Source: Mesorhizobium sp. | Lineage (GTDB): Bacteria > Pseudomonadota > Alphaproteobacteria > Rhizobiales > Rhizobiaceae | Reading direction: 5' to 3' | NCBI GenBank assembly: GCA_004020365.1 | Contig: SAQR01000005.1 | Span: 1 to 64,000 of the forward strand | DNA: 64,000 nt | The notes under the pieces: generated by a model | What the model was told of the DNA's origin: nothing | Seen by the model: only the letters and a program-made list of their open reading frames with translations | The model's database searches: none | Shown here: positions 50,161-59,538 of the stretch, in pieces | How positions within the stretch are numbered: the stretch's first letter is position 1 | Layout: each line of letters starts with the position of its first letter | Position numbers and translations under genes: made by a program

Positions 50161-50895
50161 ATGCGCGCCAATTACAAGATGCAGCGGCTGTTCGTGCCGG
50201 ACGACCTCGCACCGGATATCGAGTTCGAGGCGAGCCCGCAGCAGGGCCATTACCTCTTGCATGTGCTGCGGTTCGGCGAAGGCGCCAAACTCCTGTTGTT
50301 CAACGGCCGCGACGGCGAATGGTCGGCGGCAATCGCCGCCAAATCCAAAAAGGCGGTACGCCTGAAGGTGCTGGCCCTGCAGCGGCCGCAGCCGCCGCTG
50401 CCCGATCTCGTCTACTGCTTTGCGCCGCTGAAGCAAGGTCGGCTCGACTATCTCGTGCAGAAGGCGGTCGAGATGGGCGCCGGCGTCCTGCAGCCGGTCA
50501 TCACCCAGCACACGCAAGTGACCAAGCCCGGCATCGAACGCGTGCGCGCCAATGTCGTCGAGGCCGCCGAACAATGCGGCATCCTGGCGGTGCCGGAGGT
50601 GCGCGAAGCGGAAAAATTCGAACGCCTGCTGGCCGGCTGGGACAAGCAGCGGCGGTTGATCTTCTGCGACGAGGATGCTTCCACCAACAATCCGCTGCCG
50701 GCGCTGCAAGCGGTGCGGGAGAAGCAGCTCGGGCTGCTGGTCGGGCCGGAGGGCGGGTTTTCCGACGAGGAACGACGGATGCTGAGGGCGCTGCCTTTCG
50801 TCACAGCCATTCCGCTCGGTCCGCGCATCCTGCGCGCCGATACGGCTGCGGTGGCGGCGCTGGCGGTGATACAGGCGACAATCGGGGACTGGTGA
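50161..50895 (+). CDS. rsmE: 16S rRNA m3U1498 methyltransferase
   Basis: 244 aa. An N-terminal PUA-like domain ([12 protein letters not shown]...[14 protein letters not shown]) and C-terminal SPOUT knot with [13 protein letters not shown] and [17 protein letters not shown], the RsmE signature. Methylates N3 of U1498 in 16S rRNA. Confidence 0.94.
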   Translation: MRANYKMQRLFVPDDLAPDIEFEASPQQGHYLLHVLRFGEGAKLLLFNGRDGEWSAAIAAKSKKAVRLKVLALQRPQPPLPDLVYCFAPLKQGRLDYLVQKAVEMGAGVLQPVITQHTQVTKPGIERVRANVVEAAEQCGILAVPEVREAEKFERLLAGWDKQRRLIFCDEDASTNNPLPALQAVREKQLGLLVGPEGGFSDEERRMLRALPFVTAIPLGPRILRADTAAVAALAVIQATIGDW

Positions 50896-50901
50896 GACTC
50901 T

Positions 50902-50927
50902 TTCCTTCTCCCTTGTGGGAGAAGGAA
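50902..50927. terminator. Hairpin between rsmE and gshA
   Basis: TTCCTTCTCCC / GGGAGAAGGAA stem with a TTGT loop, 7 bases after rsmE. It has the sequence of the small palindromes in the his region (CCTTCTCCC), so it is probably a dispersed palindrome that can also act as a terminator. Confidence 0.55.
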
Positions 50928-51042
50928 GAAGCAGCGTCATCAATTCCAGTTACCCTGTGGCTCAGGATTTTTCGCTTGATCGCCTACTGACATTTCGTCC
51001 ATTTAGCGCCGGCGGTCGTCCGATCGCTACCGAGGACTTGTA

Positions 51043-52416
51043 ATGGCGCGCGACACAACCGATTTCCGGCCGATCGAAGGCGTCGACGAGCTTGTCGAGC
51101 ACCTGGCTGAAGGCAACAAGCCGCGCGACAAATGGCGCATCGGCACCGAGCACGAGAAATTCCCGTTCTATGTCGACGGCAATGCGCCGGTGCCCTATGG
51201 CGGCGAACACGGCATCCGCGCCATTCTTGAGGGCATGCAGGAAAAACTCGGCTGGGATCCGATCATGGATGCCGGCCGCATCATCGGCCTGGTCGAGCCG
51301 ACCGGCCGGGGCGCGATCTCGCTGGAACCCGGCGGCCAGTTCGAACTGTCCGGCGCGCCGTTGGAGACGATCCACCAGACCTGCCGCGAGGGCAATGCGC
51401 ATCTGGCGCAGGTGCGCGAGATCGCCGAACCGATGGGCATCCGCTTCCTCGGCCTCGGCGGCAGCCCGAAATGGTCGCTGGCCGAGACGCCGAAAATGCC
51501 GAAGTCACGCTATGAGATCATGACGCGCTACATGCCCAAGGTCGGCAGCAAAGGCCTCGACATGATGTACCGCACCTGCACCATCCAGGTGAATCTCGAC
51601 TTCGAGAGCGAGGCCGACATGCGCCGCAAGATGCAGGTGTCGCTGAAGCTGCAGCCGCTGTCGACGGCGCTGTTCGCCAACTCGCCGTTCACCGAGGGCC
51701 GGCCCAACGGATTTCAGAGCTGGCGCGGCGACATCTGGCGCGACACCGACAACCAGCGCTCGGGCCTGCTCGACTTCTGCTTCTCGCCCGATTTCGGCTT
51801 CGCCGACTATGTCGAATGGGCGCTCGACGTGCCGATGTACTTCGTCATCCGCGACGGCCACTACCACGACATGACGCACGTCACCTTCCGCCAGTTTATG
51901 GCGGGTGCGGCCCGCAACGAGATTTCTGACGGGCTGCCGACGATGGGCGATTGGGCGAACCATTTGTCGACGCTGTTCCCCGACGTGCGACTGAAGCGTT
52001 TCCTTGAAATGCGCGGCGCCGATGGCGGGCCGTGGCGGCGCATCTGCGCGCTGCCGGCCTTCTGGGTCGGGCTGCTCTATGACGCGGCGGCGCTCGACGC
52101 GGCCGAGGCGCTGACCTCGAGCTGGAGCTATGAAGAAGTGCTGGCGATGCGCAACGCCGTGCCGGAACAGGGCATTTCGGCGCCGTTCCGCAACACGACA
52201 CTGCGCGAGATCGCCCGCGACGTGCTCGTCATCTCGCGCACGGGGCTGAAGAACCGCGGCCGCAAGAACCGCGACGGCTACGACGAAACCTCGTTCCTCA
52301 GCACGCTGGACGAGGTCGTCGCGCGCGGCACCACCAGCGCCGAGGAGCTGCTCTCCGCCTATCATACGCGCTGGGGCGGCTCGATCGAGCCGGTGTTCAT
52401 GGAGTATGCTTATTAG
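51043..52416 (+). CDS. gshA: Glutamate-cysteine ligase
   Basis: 457 aa. First step of glutathione synthesis. The GCS2-like fold of the plant/alphaproteobacterial type: IGTEHEKFPFYV, SLEPGGQFELSGAPL and MYRTCTIQVNLDFESE, ending RWGGSIEPVFMEYAY. Cysteines that form the redox switch in the plant enzyme cannot be judged by eye. RBS GAGGAC. Confidence 0.93.
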   Translation: MARDTTDFRPIEGVDELVEHLAEGNKPRDKWRIGTEHEKFPFYVDGNAPVPYGGEHGIRAILEGMQEKLGWDPIMDAGRIIGLVEPTGRGAISLEPGGQFELSGAPLETIHQTCREGNAHLAQVREIAEPMGIRFLGLGGSPKWSLAETPKMPKSRYEIMTRYMPKVGSKGLDMMYRTCTIQVNLDFESEADMRRKMQVSLKLQPLSTALFANSPFTEGRPNGFQSWRGDIWRDTDNQRSGLLDFCFSPDFGFADYVEWALDVPMYFVIRDGHYHDMTHVTFRQFMAGAARNEISDGLPTMGDWANHLSTLFPDVRLKRFLEMRGADGGPWRRICALPAFWVGLLYDAAALDAAEALTSSWSYEEVLAMRNAVPEQGISAPFRNTTLREIARDVLVISRTGLKNRGRKNRDGYDETSFLSTLDEVVARGTTSAEELLSAYHTRWGGSIEPVFMEYAY

Positions 52417-52461
52417 CCGTTTGCTATCGGCTTGGCCGACAGCTCAGGAAAAAAGCGCTTT

Positions 52462-52485
52462 CCGAAAATCGATTCCGATTTTCGG
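52462..52485. repeat. Short palindrome before the DUF937 gene
   Basis: CCGAAAATCG / CGATTTTCGG with ATTC loop. Located between gshA and the next start. It could be a weak terminator, but no T run follows. Confidence 0.5.
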
Positions 52486-52536
52486 GCCGATGCGATAGGC
52501 TCGCTCCTACGAGGATCTTCCCGGAGGAGAAAACCA

Positions 52537-53415
52537 ATGCCTTCCTTGTTCGACATTCTGGCGCAGGCGCAGAACGGCAACAGCATGCAGGCCCTGGCCC
52601 AACAGTTCGGGCTTTCGCAGCAGCAAGCGCAATCGGCGGTCGAGGCGCTGCTGCCGGCCTTCTCACAGGGGCTCAAGCGCAGCACCTCCGACCCCTACGG
52701 CCTTGGCGCGTTCATGACGGCAATGGCCAGCGGCCAGCACGCCAAATATTTCGAGGACGCAAGCCGGGCTTTCTCGCCGCAGGGTGTCGATGAAGGCAAC
52801 GGCATCCTTGGCCATCTGTTCGGCTCGAAAGAGCTGTCCCGCGCCGTTGCCAGCCAGGCTGCACAGGCGAGCGGCGTCAGCCAGCAGATCTTGCAGCAGA
52901 TGCTGCCGGTCGTGGCTTCAATGATGATGGGCGGCCTGTTCAAGCAGACCACAAATCAGATGCAGGCAGCAGGCGGATTCGGCGGCGGCTGCAATCCGCT
53001 CGGCGAGATCATCGAGCAGATGATGCGGCAGGCCGGCGGCGGCACGCAGGCGCCGCAACAGCGCCAGGCGCCGCAGCCAGGCCCGATGGACAATCCGTTC
53101 GGCAAGATGCTGCAGGACATGTTCGGCGGCGCGCAGCAGCCGCAGGGTCAGCCGCAGCAGGCGCCCAATCCCTACGGCGACAATCCGCTCGGCAAGGTGC
53201 TGCAGGATATGTTCGGCGGCGGCGCGCAGCAGCCGCAGGCGCCGCAGCAGCGCGAAACGCCGCAGCCGCAGACCAATCCGAGCGGCAGGCCACGCAATCC
53301 GTTCGACGATTTGTTCGGCAAGATGTTCGAGGCAGGTGCGCAGCAGCGTGACGATTACCAGAAGGGCATGGAATCGATCTTCGATCAGTTCAAGCGAGGC
53401 ATGGATCGGCGGTAG
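52537..53415 (+). CDS. DUF937 domain-containing protein with C-terminal Gln/Pro repeats
   Basis: 292 aa. Residues ~1-150 form the DUF937 domain (YidB-like; SLFDILAQAQNGNSMQALAQ, QQFGLSQQQAQSAVEALLPAF). Residues ~165-270 contain three repeats of NP(F/L)GK(M/V)LQDMFGG flanked by QQPQ-rich linkers, with the last degenerate (NPFDDLFGKMF). Repeats suggest multivalent binding. Start follows GGAGGAGAAAACCA. YidB-like proteins have no settled function. Confidence 0.82.
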   Translation: MPSLFDILAQAQNGNSMQALAQQFGLSQQQAQSAVEALLPAFSQGLKRSTSDPYGLGAFMTAMASGQHAKYFEDASRAFSPQGVDEGNGILGHLFGSKELSRAVASQAAQASGVSQQILQQMLPVVASMMMGGLFKQTTNQMQAAGGFGGGCNPLGEIIEQMMRQAGGGTQAPQQRQAPQPGPMDNPFGKMLQDMFGGAQQPQGQPQQAPNPYGDNPLGKVLQDMFGGGAQQPQAPQQRETPQPQTNPSGRPRNPFDDLFGKMFEAGAQQRDDYQKGMESIFDQFKRGMDRR

Positions 53416-53442
53416 AGTGGCAAGCACCCGAGTCGAGATCCT

Positions 53443-53693
53443 GTGAGCAGAAGATTGGACCAGATGCGCCGCAACCCTCGCGGCGATTGGTCAATATCGG
53501 ATGTAAAGGTAGTTTGTGACGAGGCAGGCGTCCATTTTGTGCCGCCAAGATCCGGTGGCTCGCATACAAGGTCTATCATTCAGCAATGACCGACATTCTG
53601 ACCGTGCCTTTCAAACGCCCCATCAAACCCGTATATATTCGAAAACTCGTGGCATTCATCGACGAGGCAAAGAGACATGACGGGCAGACTTGA
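53443..53693 (+). pseudogene. hicA: hicA toxin gene with a frameshift
   Basis: A first frame from GTG 53443 reads SRRLDQMRRNPRGDWSISDV and ends at TGA 53589. The HicA continuation, TDILTVPFKRPIKPVYIRKL then VAFIDEA, is in a shifted frame up to 53693. One missing base near 53570 (in the SGGSH region, before KVYH) restores the family pattern SGGSH.K..H. The RNase toxin is therefore probably inactive. A sequencing error or programmed frameshift is the alternative. The hicB start overlaps its end by 17 bases. Confidence 0.75.
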
Positions 53694-53901
53694 ATATCCG
53701 GTCGTCATCGCACCGCTTGCTACAGAAGACGGAGGCGGATTTTCGGCCTTGGTACCTGACCTGCCGGGCTGCATGAGCGATGGCGAAACCCCTGAAGAGG
53801 CCATCGCGAACGTCCAGGACGCCATAGCATCCTGGATAGAAGCCGCACACGAAGTTGGTAGATCGATACCGCGGCCGTCGCGAAAGCTGGCCTTCGGCTG
53901 A
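53677..53901 (+). CDS. hicB: HicB-type antitoxin
   Basis: 74 aa. Starts YPVVIAPLATEDGGGFSALV then PDLPGCMSDGETPEEAIAN, the HicB partial RNase H fold. No C-terminal DNA-binding domain is evident (it ends soon after PRPSRK), so it is the short form. Intact although hicA is frameshifted. Followed by a RIME element. Confidence 0.85.
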   Translation: MTGRLEYPVVIAPLATEDGGGFSALVPDLPGCMSDGETPEEAIANVQDAIASWIEAAHEVGRSIPRPSRKLAFG

Positions 53902-53905
53902 TTTC

Positions 53906-54010
53906 TAATGCATGTCGCGCAAAAGTGCGCGACATTTTGCGATAACGACAGGCATAAAAACAAGAACTTAAGCGCGTCGCATGAATCCATTCAGCCGCGA
54001 CGCGCTCTAA
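53906..54010 (-). repeat. RIME-type mosaic element, copy 1 (inverted)
   Basis: 105 bases with two palindromes: AATGCATGTCGCGC...ACAGGCAT and AAGCGCGTCGC...GCGACGCGCT. Same family as 58463-58567 and 59431-59538, in the opposite orientation. RIME1, about 108 bp with two large palindromes, is described in rhizobia. Confidence 0.8.
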
Positions 54011-54134
54011 AAGAAAATGCCCGATCCTTGGGAGGACCGGGCAGTGTGCAGGCGGGCCGGCGGGGAAACCGGCAGGGAGTGGGAGCCTGCGAATCCTTTA
54101 GCGCCGTGCCCCAAAGGGCACGCAACCAACGCGA

Positions 54135-54425
54135 TCAGGTCACCTTGCGGGCAAGATCCTCGATCGTGTCTGCGCGATCTGCCGCGATGGCGCGAAGCCT
54201 TTCGGTTGGATCGCGACCGAACGGCACGTCGATGGCGACGTGGAGATCGGCGCGCGTCAAGCCGATGTCGGCAAGTTCGGCGTCCGACATATCGCCAAGG
54301 CGATAGAAGGCGCGGCGGTTTTTCCAGGCGCGATAGACGTTGGAGATGGTGTTGACCACGCGCGTCGCAATAGCCGGACGCGACGTGATGCGCGAAGTCT
54401 CGGTGGCGAAATCAAACGTAGCCAT
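54135..54425 (-). CDS. DUF1127 small protein (YjiS-like)
   Basis: 96 aa. The conserved core is YRAWKNRRAFYRLGDMSDAE then LADIGLTRADLHVA. DUF1127 proteins are short, arginine-rich and in alphaproteobacteria affect small-RNA-linked and phosphate/stress physiology. Start 54425 follows AAGGAGACTGAC. Confidence 0.85.
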   Translation of the reverse strand: MATFDFATETSRITSRPAIATRVVNTISNVYRAWKNRRAFYRLGDMSDAELADIGLTRADLHVAIDVPFGRDPTERLRAIAADRADTIEDLARKVT

Positions 54426-54506
54426 GTCAGTCTCCTTCATATTCGAACGGACAGCGGGCGATCGGCGCTGGAAACAGCGGCCGTTCCGGTCCCGATTCAC
54501 ATAGAA

Positions 54507-54557
54507 AATGCAGGTCGTTGTCCTAAAACCGGTGACCACTTTTAGGCGACCTGCATT
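54507..54557. repeat. Half RIME element
   Basis: AATGCAGGTCG...CGACCTGCATT palindrome with inner TCCTAAAA/TTTTAGG stem, matching only the CATGTCGTT-type half of RIME. It lies upstream of the DUF1127 gene. Confidence 0.6.
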
Positions 54558-54655
54558 GCCGTCATGTGGACAGTCGTAAATTTGCCATCACCCGATTGAT
54601 TTATCCAACGAATGTTTTTAATCTTTAGCATCAACATCAGTGATGGATGGGAACG

Positions 54656-55612
54656 ATGAAAGCGCCACTCGATCTCGATCAGTTGCAGACCTTCGTCTCG
54701 ATCGTCGACACCGGCAGCTTCACCCGCGCGGCGGAAGCGGTGCATCGGACCCAGTCGGCGGTATCCATGCAGATGCGCCGGCTGGAGGAACGGATCGGCA
54801 AGCCGCTGTTCGAAAAGGACGGCCGCACCAACAGGCTGACCGAGGAGGGCGATAGGCTGCTCTCCTACGCAAGACGGTTGCTGTTCCTCAATCGGGAAAC
54901 GCTGGCCGCCTTCGACGACCGGCGGCTCGAAGGCACGATCCGCATCGGTACGCCGGACGATTATGCCGACCGCTTCCTGCCCGAGATTATGGCCCGCTTC
55001 GCCCGTTCCAACCCACGTGTCGAACTGACCGTGATCTGCGAGCCGACGCCGGGGCTGGTCGAGCATATCAAGCGCGGCAATCTCGATCTGGCGCTGGTGA
55101 CGCACAATGACGCACACGGCCAGTCGGAAGTGGTGCGGCGCGAACCGCTGTTGTGGGTCACTTCGGCCAACCATGCGACGCATGAACAGGAAGTTCTGCC
55201 GATGGCCTTCGGCCGGCCGAACTGCATCTGGCGGCGGGCCGCCGTCGACGTGCTCGACCGGCAGAACCGCGACTACCGCATCCTGTTCACCAGCTTCTCG
55301 GCGACAGTCATCACCGCCGCGGTGCTTTCCGGCCTGGCGATCTCGGTGCTGCCGGAATGCGCGCTGCGCCCCGGCATGCGGGTGCTGGGCGACGCCGACG
55401 GGTTCGGCGCCCTGCCCGATTGCCGCATCGGCATCATGCGCGGCCAGACGTCGCGTCCGGAGATAGTCGATGCGCTGGCCCGCCACATTTCGGAAAGCCT
55501 CGACAATATTTCCGTGCCGCTCGGCGAAGATACGGGAAGCTTCGATTTCCCGGCATTTGCCTTCTCCAAGACGAAGCGGACCAGGCCAAACCAGATCTCG
55601 CCGGGCTGGTGA
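54656..55612 (+). CDS. LysR-family transcriptional regulator
   Basis: About 318 aa. [24 protein letters not shown] and the substrate-binding domain starting [20 protein letters not shown]. The C-terminal tail (after residue ~290) is longer than usual. Neighbouring genes are housekeeping (xseA), so the target is unknown. Confidence 0.88.
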   Translation: MKAPLDLDQLQTFVSIVDTGSFTRAAEAVHRTQSAVSMQMRRLEERIGKPLFEKDGRTNRLTEEGDRLLSYARRLLFLNRETLAAFDDRRLEGTIRIGTPDDYADRFLPEIMARFARSNPRVELTVICEPTPGLVEHIKRGNLDLALVTHNDAHGQSEVVRREPLLWVTSANHATHEQEVLPMAFGRPNCIWRRAAVDVLDRQNRDYRILFTSFSATVITAAVLSGLAISVLPECALRPGMRVLGDADGFGALPDCRIGIMRGQTSRPEIVDALARHISESLDNISVPLGEDTGSFDFPAFAFSKTKRTRPNQISPGW

Positions 55613-55685
55613 AAAACCTCGGCAATTGGCCGGCACCGGACACACCCGTCTTGACGCGGACGGACAACCGCCCCCCAATCGGCCA

Positions 55686-57251
55686 ATGAGCGACGCAGTA
55701 TCCGAATCACGCACCAACGCCACCGAATACACGGTGAGCGAGATTTCCGGCGCGCTGAAGCGCACGGTCGAGGACGTCTTCGGCAATGTGCGGGTGCGCG
55801 GCGAAATATCAGGCTATCGCGGGCCGCACTCCTCCGGCCATGCCTATTTCTGCCTCAAGGACGACCGCGCACGGCTCGACGCCGTTGTCTGGAAGACCGC
55901 GATGAGCCGGCTGAAATTCCGCCCCGAAGAAGGCATGGAGGTGATCGCCACCGGCCGGCTCACCACCTATCCCGGAAAGTCCACCTACCAGATCGTCATT
56001 GACAATCTGGAGCCGGCCGGCGCCGGGGCGCTGATGGCGCTATTGGAAGAGCGCAAGCGCCGGTTGCAGGCCGAAGGCCTGTTCGATGCCGGCCGCAAGC
56101 GCTTGCTGCCGTTCATGCCGCGCGTCATCGGCGTCGTCACCTCGCCGACAGGTTCTGTCATCCGCGACATCATCCACCGGATCAAGGACCGGTTTCCGCT
56201 GCATGTGCTGGTCTGGCCGGTGCGGGTGCAGGGCGAGACGGCAGGCGCCGAAGTGACCGCCGCCGTCAACGGCTTCAACGCACTGGCGCAGGATGGCGCC
56301 ATTCCGCAGCCCGACCTGTTGATCGTGGCGCGCGGCGGCGGCAGCCTCGAGGACCTTTGGGGGTTCAATGACGAGGCGCTGGCCCGCGCCGTCGCCGCCT
56401 CGCGCATTCCGGTGATCTCCGCTGTCGGCCATGAAACGGACTGGACGCTGATCGACCTGGCGGCGGATATGCGGGCGCCGACGCCGACGGGTGCCGCCGA
56501 GATCGCCGTGCCCGTGCGCGCCGACCTCGAAGTGACGCTTGCCAGCCTTGGCGCGCGGCTCAAGGCTGCGGTATCGCGCAATTTCGAGCGCAAGCGCCAG
56601 GCAGCGCGTGCCGCCGCCCGGGCGCTGCCCTCGCCCGACCAGTTGCTGGCGCTGCCGCGCCGGCGGTTCGACGAGGCGACGAGCCGGCTTGGCCGGGCGC
56701 TGTCCGTCAGCGTCCAACGCAAGCGAGCCAGGCTTCAGGCGCAGCGGCTGACGCCGGCCACTTTGTCGCGACGCATGAACGAGGCCCGCACGCTGGCCGG
56801 CCGCGACCTCGCCCGTGCGCAAGCGGCGTTCTTCGCCATCGTGCGCGAGCGGCGAGCGCGGTTTTCGCGCACCGCGACGCGGCTGTCACCGGCGCCGATC
56901 GCAAGGCGGCAGAAATTGCAGGCAGATGCTCTGGCGGCTTTGTCACGACGGCAGGACCGGGTGATTTCGGTACGGCTCGAGCGCTTGCGCGGGAAACTGA
57001 CCCAGGCCGACCGGCTGCTGGCGACGCTGTCGCACAAGGCGGTGCTGGCGCGCGGCTTCGCCCTGGTGAAAGACGCCGACGGGGCGGTGATCAAGCAAGC
57101 GGCGGAAGTGACGCCGGGGCTGGCACTTTCGCTGGAGTTTGCCGACGGGACCGCCGATGCGATTGCGACCAGCGGCGCCGCACGGCCGAAAACAACCGCA
57201 AAGCCGGCCGCCAAAGCCAAGGAGCCTGGCAACCAAGGCTCACTGTTCTGA
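55686..57251 (+). CDS. xseA: Exodeoxyribonuclease VII large subunit
   Basis: 521 aa. OB-fold N-terminus ([20 protein letters not shown]), then the catalytic region with [21 protein letters not shown] and [17 protein letters not shown] ([13 protein letters not shown]), followed by a long basic coiled-coil. Degrades single-stranded DNA with XseB. C-terminus has an Ala/Lys/Thr-rich tail ([12 protein letters not shown]) common in this group. xseB is not nearby. Confidence 0.95.
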   Translation: MSDAVSESRTNATEYTVSEISGALKRTVEDVFGNVRVRGEISGYRGPHSSGHAYFCLKDDRARLDAVVWKTAMSRLKFRPEEGMEVIATGRLTTYPGKSTYQIVIDNLEPAGAGALMALLEERKRRLQAEGLFDAGRKRLLPFMPRVIGVVTSPTGSVIRDIIHRIKDRFPLHVLVWPVRVQGETAGAEVTAAVNGFNALAQDGAIPQPDLLIVARGGGSLEDLWGFNDEALARAVAASRIPVISAVGHETDWTLIDLAADMRAPTPTGAAEIAVPVRADLEVTLASLGARLKAAVSRNFERKRQAARAAARALPSPDQLLALPRRRFDEATSRLGRALSVSVQRKRARLQAQRLTPATLSRRMNEARTLAGRDLARAQAAFFAIVRERRARFSRTATRLSPAPIARRQKLQADALAALSRRQDRVISVRLERLRGKLTQADRLLATLSHKAVLARGFALVKDADGAVIKQAAEVTPGLALSLEFADGTADAIATSGAARPKTTAKPAAKAKEPGNQGSLF

Positions 57252-57257
57252 GTGCCG

Positions 57258-58394
57258 ATGATCTCCGGCAATCCACATCACCAGACGACGCCTTCCGGCA
57301 AGCAGCGCGCGCGGGCCTTCGGCATTAGCTTTGACGGCACGCCCGGACCGTTCAACGCCATCACCGATGTGGCTGGCGTTGAGGTCGGTTATTCGACGCT
57401 GATTTCGGGCGAAGGTGCGCTGGTGGTCGGCAAGGGCCCGGTGCGCACCGGCGTGACCGCCATCCTGCCCAGACCGCGCGCCGAGCTGGCCGCGCCGGTG
57501 TTTGCCGGCATTTTCGCCCAGAACGGCAATGGCGAATTGACCGGCTCGCACATCATCGAGGAAACCGGCGCCTTCAATTTTCCGATCACCATCACCAACA
57601 CGCATTCCTGCGGCGTTTCACGCGACGCAACGCTGCGCTGGATTCAGCGCGTGCTGCCGGCGGCGCTCGACAGCGGCTGGGGCCTGCCGGTGGCGGCGGA
57701 AACCTATGACGGCTTCCTGAACGACATCAATGGCCACCATCTCACGTTTGAGCATGTCGCCGCGGCCCTCGATGGCGCGACCAGCGGGTGGATCGAGGAA
57801 GGCAGCGTCGGCGGCGGCACCGGCATGATCGCCTTCGGTTTCAAGGCGGGCTCCGGCACGGCATCGCGCCTTGTGGAATGGCACGGCCGGTCCTACACGG
57901 TCGGCGCCTTCCTGCAGGCGAATTTCGGCAAGCGGAGCAATTTTACCATTCGCGGCCTGCGCGCCGGGCCCGATCTCATCGAACCGGCGATCCACGAAAG
58001 CACGCCGCGCGCCGAAAAGGGCTCGATCATCGGGATCGTCGCCACCGATGCGCCGCTGCTGCCGCATCAGATGAAGCGCCTCGCTCGCCGGGCGCCGCTC
58101 GGCGTCGCCATGACCGGCGGCTTCGGCTATCACAGCTCGGGCGATATCTTCCTGGCCTTTTCGAACGCCAACCACGAGGCGGCGCTGGCGCCGCCAGGCC
58201 GCATCGCCAGCGCCGATTTTATCCCGGACACCGACATCGACCCGTTCTTCGACGCCGTGATCGAAAGTGTCGAGGAAGCGATCCTCAATGCGCTGGTCGC
58301 CAATGACGACATGACCGGGCGCGACGGCAATTTCGTGCCGGCGCTGCCGAAGGCATGGCTCAAGAGCAAATTCGGGGCTAGGCAAGGAAAGTAG
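57258..58394 (+). CDS. P1-family peptidase (DmpA/L-aminopeptidase-D-esterase type)
   Basis: 378 aa. Ntn-type hydrolase made active by self-cleavage before a Ser in FKAGSGTASR, as in DmpA. Other motifs: ITDVAGVEVGYSTL, ITITNTHSCGVSRD and EGSVGGGTGMIAFG. Substrate probably short peptides. ATG 57258 and GTG 57252 are both possible; the GTG abuts the xseA stop. Confidence 0.88.
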   Translation: MISGNPHHQTTPSGKQRARAFGISFDGTPGPFNAITDVAGVEVGYSTLISGEGALVVGKGPVRTGVTAILPRPRAELAAPVFAGIFAQNGNGELTGSHIIEETGAFNFPITITNTHSCGVSRDATLRWIQRVLPAALDSGWGLPVAAETYDGFLNDINGHHLTFEHVAAALDGATSGWIEEGSVGGGTGMIAFGFKAGSGTASRLVEWHGRSYTVGAFLQANFGKRSNFTIRGLRAGPDLIEPAIHESTPRAEKGSIIGIVATDAPLLPHQMKRLARRAPLGVAMTGGFGYHSSGDIFLAFSNANHEAALAPPGRIASADFIPDTDIDPFFDAVIESVEEAILNALVANDDMTGRDGNFVPALPKAWLKSKFGARQGK

Positions 58395-58462
58395 AACTGT
58401 GTGGCGTGTCACGCATCGCGCAGGTAAATAGATGCCTTTCGCCGGCTCGGCATGTCACTGGC

Positions 58463-58567
58463 TAAAGCGCGTCGCGTTTGAAGGGATTCATGCGACGCGC
58501 TTTAGTTCTTTGTTTTATGCATGTCGTTATCCCAAAACCGCTGCGCACTTTTGGGCGACATGCATTA
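58463..58567 (+). repeat. RIME-type mosaic element, copy 2
   Basis: TAAAGCGCGTCGCG...CGACGCGCTTTA palindrome, then CATGTCGTT...GGGCGACATGCATTA palindrome. The right end overlaps the stop of the DUF768 gene. Confidence 0.85.
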
Positions 58568-58807
58568 GTTCGAATTCTTTTCGTCCTGGTCGGCCTCAGC
58601 CGCCTCTTCCAGCCTCGACGCGATAAGTTCCTGAATGTCGCCGACCTCTTCCTGGATATCCTCCAGCGGTATGCCGGCCTCAGCCGCCTTCGCCGTACAT
58701 TCTCTGGCGAGGGTCTCGGCCTGCTCCTCGATCCTGTCCAGCGAGGACTGGCAGTGGACCTTTTCGCCGATCCACTCCTGCAAGAACTCGATCGCGTGTT
58801 CGCTCAT
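58565..58807 (-). CDS. DUF768-like small acidic protein
   Basis: 80 aa, start MSEHAIEFLQEWIGEKVHC, then alternating acidic helices (LEDIQEEVGDIQELIASRLEE). DUF768 is largely confined to Mesorhizobium. Function unknown. Start follows AGGGAACAG. The final stop TAA belongs to the RIME end. Confidence 0.65.
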   Translation of the reverse strand: MSEHAIEFLQEWIGEKVHCQSSLDRIEEQAETLARECTAKAAEAGIPLEDIQEEVGDIQELIASRLEEAAEADQDEKNSN

Positions 58808-59430
58808 GCTGCTGTTCCCTGGCGGCTGCGCCGGTTGGTAATCATAAACGCCGGCATCCCCGAAAAGATGCACGCTCCTATTCCAACCGAGTCGTCGTCA
58901 CCCGGCAAGCCGATCTTGCCCAAGTTCCACAGGGCTGACGGGCATCGAAGGTTCAAGGAGCACATTCTAATTCTGAAGGAGATTCTATTTTCCTGAGGAG
59001 ACTGGCACCGTTGGCTGGGATCAGGTCCCGGATCGCGGCATTGTTTCTACTTATTATTTTTCGGCAATCCAGTCAATTTGTATGACAATAGGTATCACAT
59101 ACGCGGCACGTTTGCGGCGCCATTCGCTGCGCAACCCCAGGCTACGCGGCCAAAGCCGCCGCTATATAGTGACATCCTCAGGCAATGTCGACTCTGCTCG
59201 CCGTCCTGCTTCTTTCCGCCGCGCCGAGCGTATCTGGATGGCATTTTGTCATGGTCGGGAGCGAGCATTTTCGCCGGAAATCGGGCGGGCGCATTGAGAT
59301 GCTGAGCAGCTGGGCCGGCGATCCTGTCGCAGTCGCTTCTCGCCGGAGAATTGCCCGCTTTGCCGGCTCGCCACTCGGGAAGCTCATTCCCTCGGGACGT
59401 GCCTTGCTTCGGCAATCGAATGTATCGGCC
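58808..59430. other. Largely gene-free interval
   Basis: No confident gene. Contains a TTGTATGACAA site (59078-59088) fitting the FadR-family TNGTNNNACNA pattern, an AT-rich promoter-like tract, and only the doubtful frame at 59185. It is bordered by RIME copies on both sides, so it may be a decayed locus. Confidence 0.45.
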
Positions 59431-59433
59431 TAA
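59185..59433 (+). CDS. Doubtful short exported protein
   Basis: 82 aa, N-terminus MSTLLAVLLLSAAPSVSG like a signal peptide, the rest unremarkable. The stop TAA is the first three bases of a RIME element, so the frame end may be accidental. No homologue recognised. Confidence 0.25.
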   Translation: MSTLLAVLLLSAAPSVSGWHFVMVGSEHFRRKSGGRIEMLSSWAGDPVAVASRRRIARFAGSPLGKLIPSGRALLRQSNVSA

Positions 59434-59538
59434 AGCGCATCGCGTCTGAAGGGATTTTCATGCGACGCGCTTTAGGTTCTTGTTTTTATGGATGTCGTTG
59501 TCCCCAAAACCGCTGCGCACTTTGGGCGACATGCATTA
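59431..59538 (+). repeat. RIME-type mosaic element, copy 3
   Basis: 108 bases, same two palindromes as copy 2. The left end supplies a TAA to the frame before it; the right end supplies the TAA stop of the ABC ATPase gene read on the other strand. Confidence 0.85.

Noticed and set aside
59095-59415. Minus-strand frame in the empty interval
   Set aside because: No recognisable domain, no ribosome site, composition as expected by chance.
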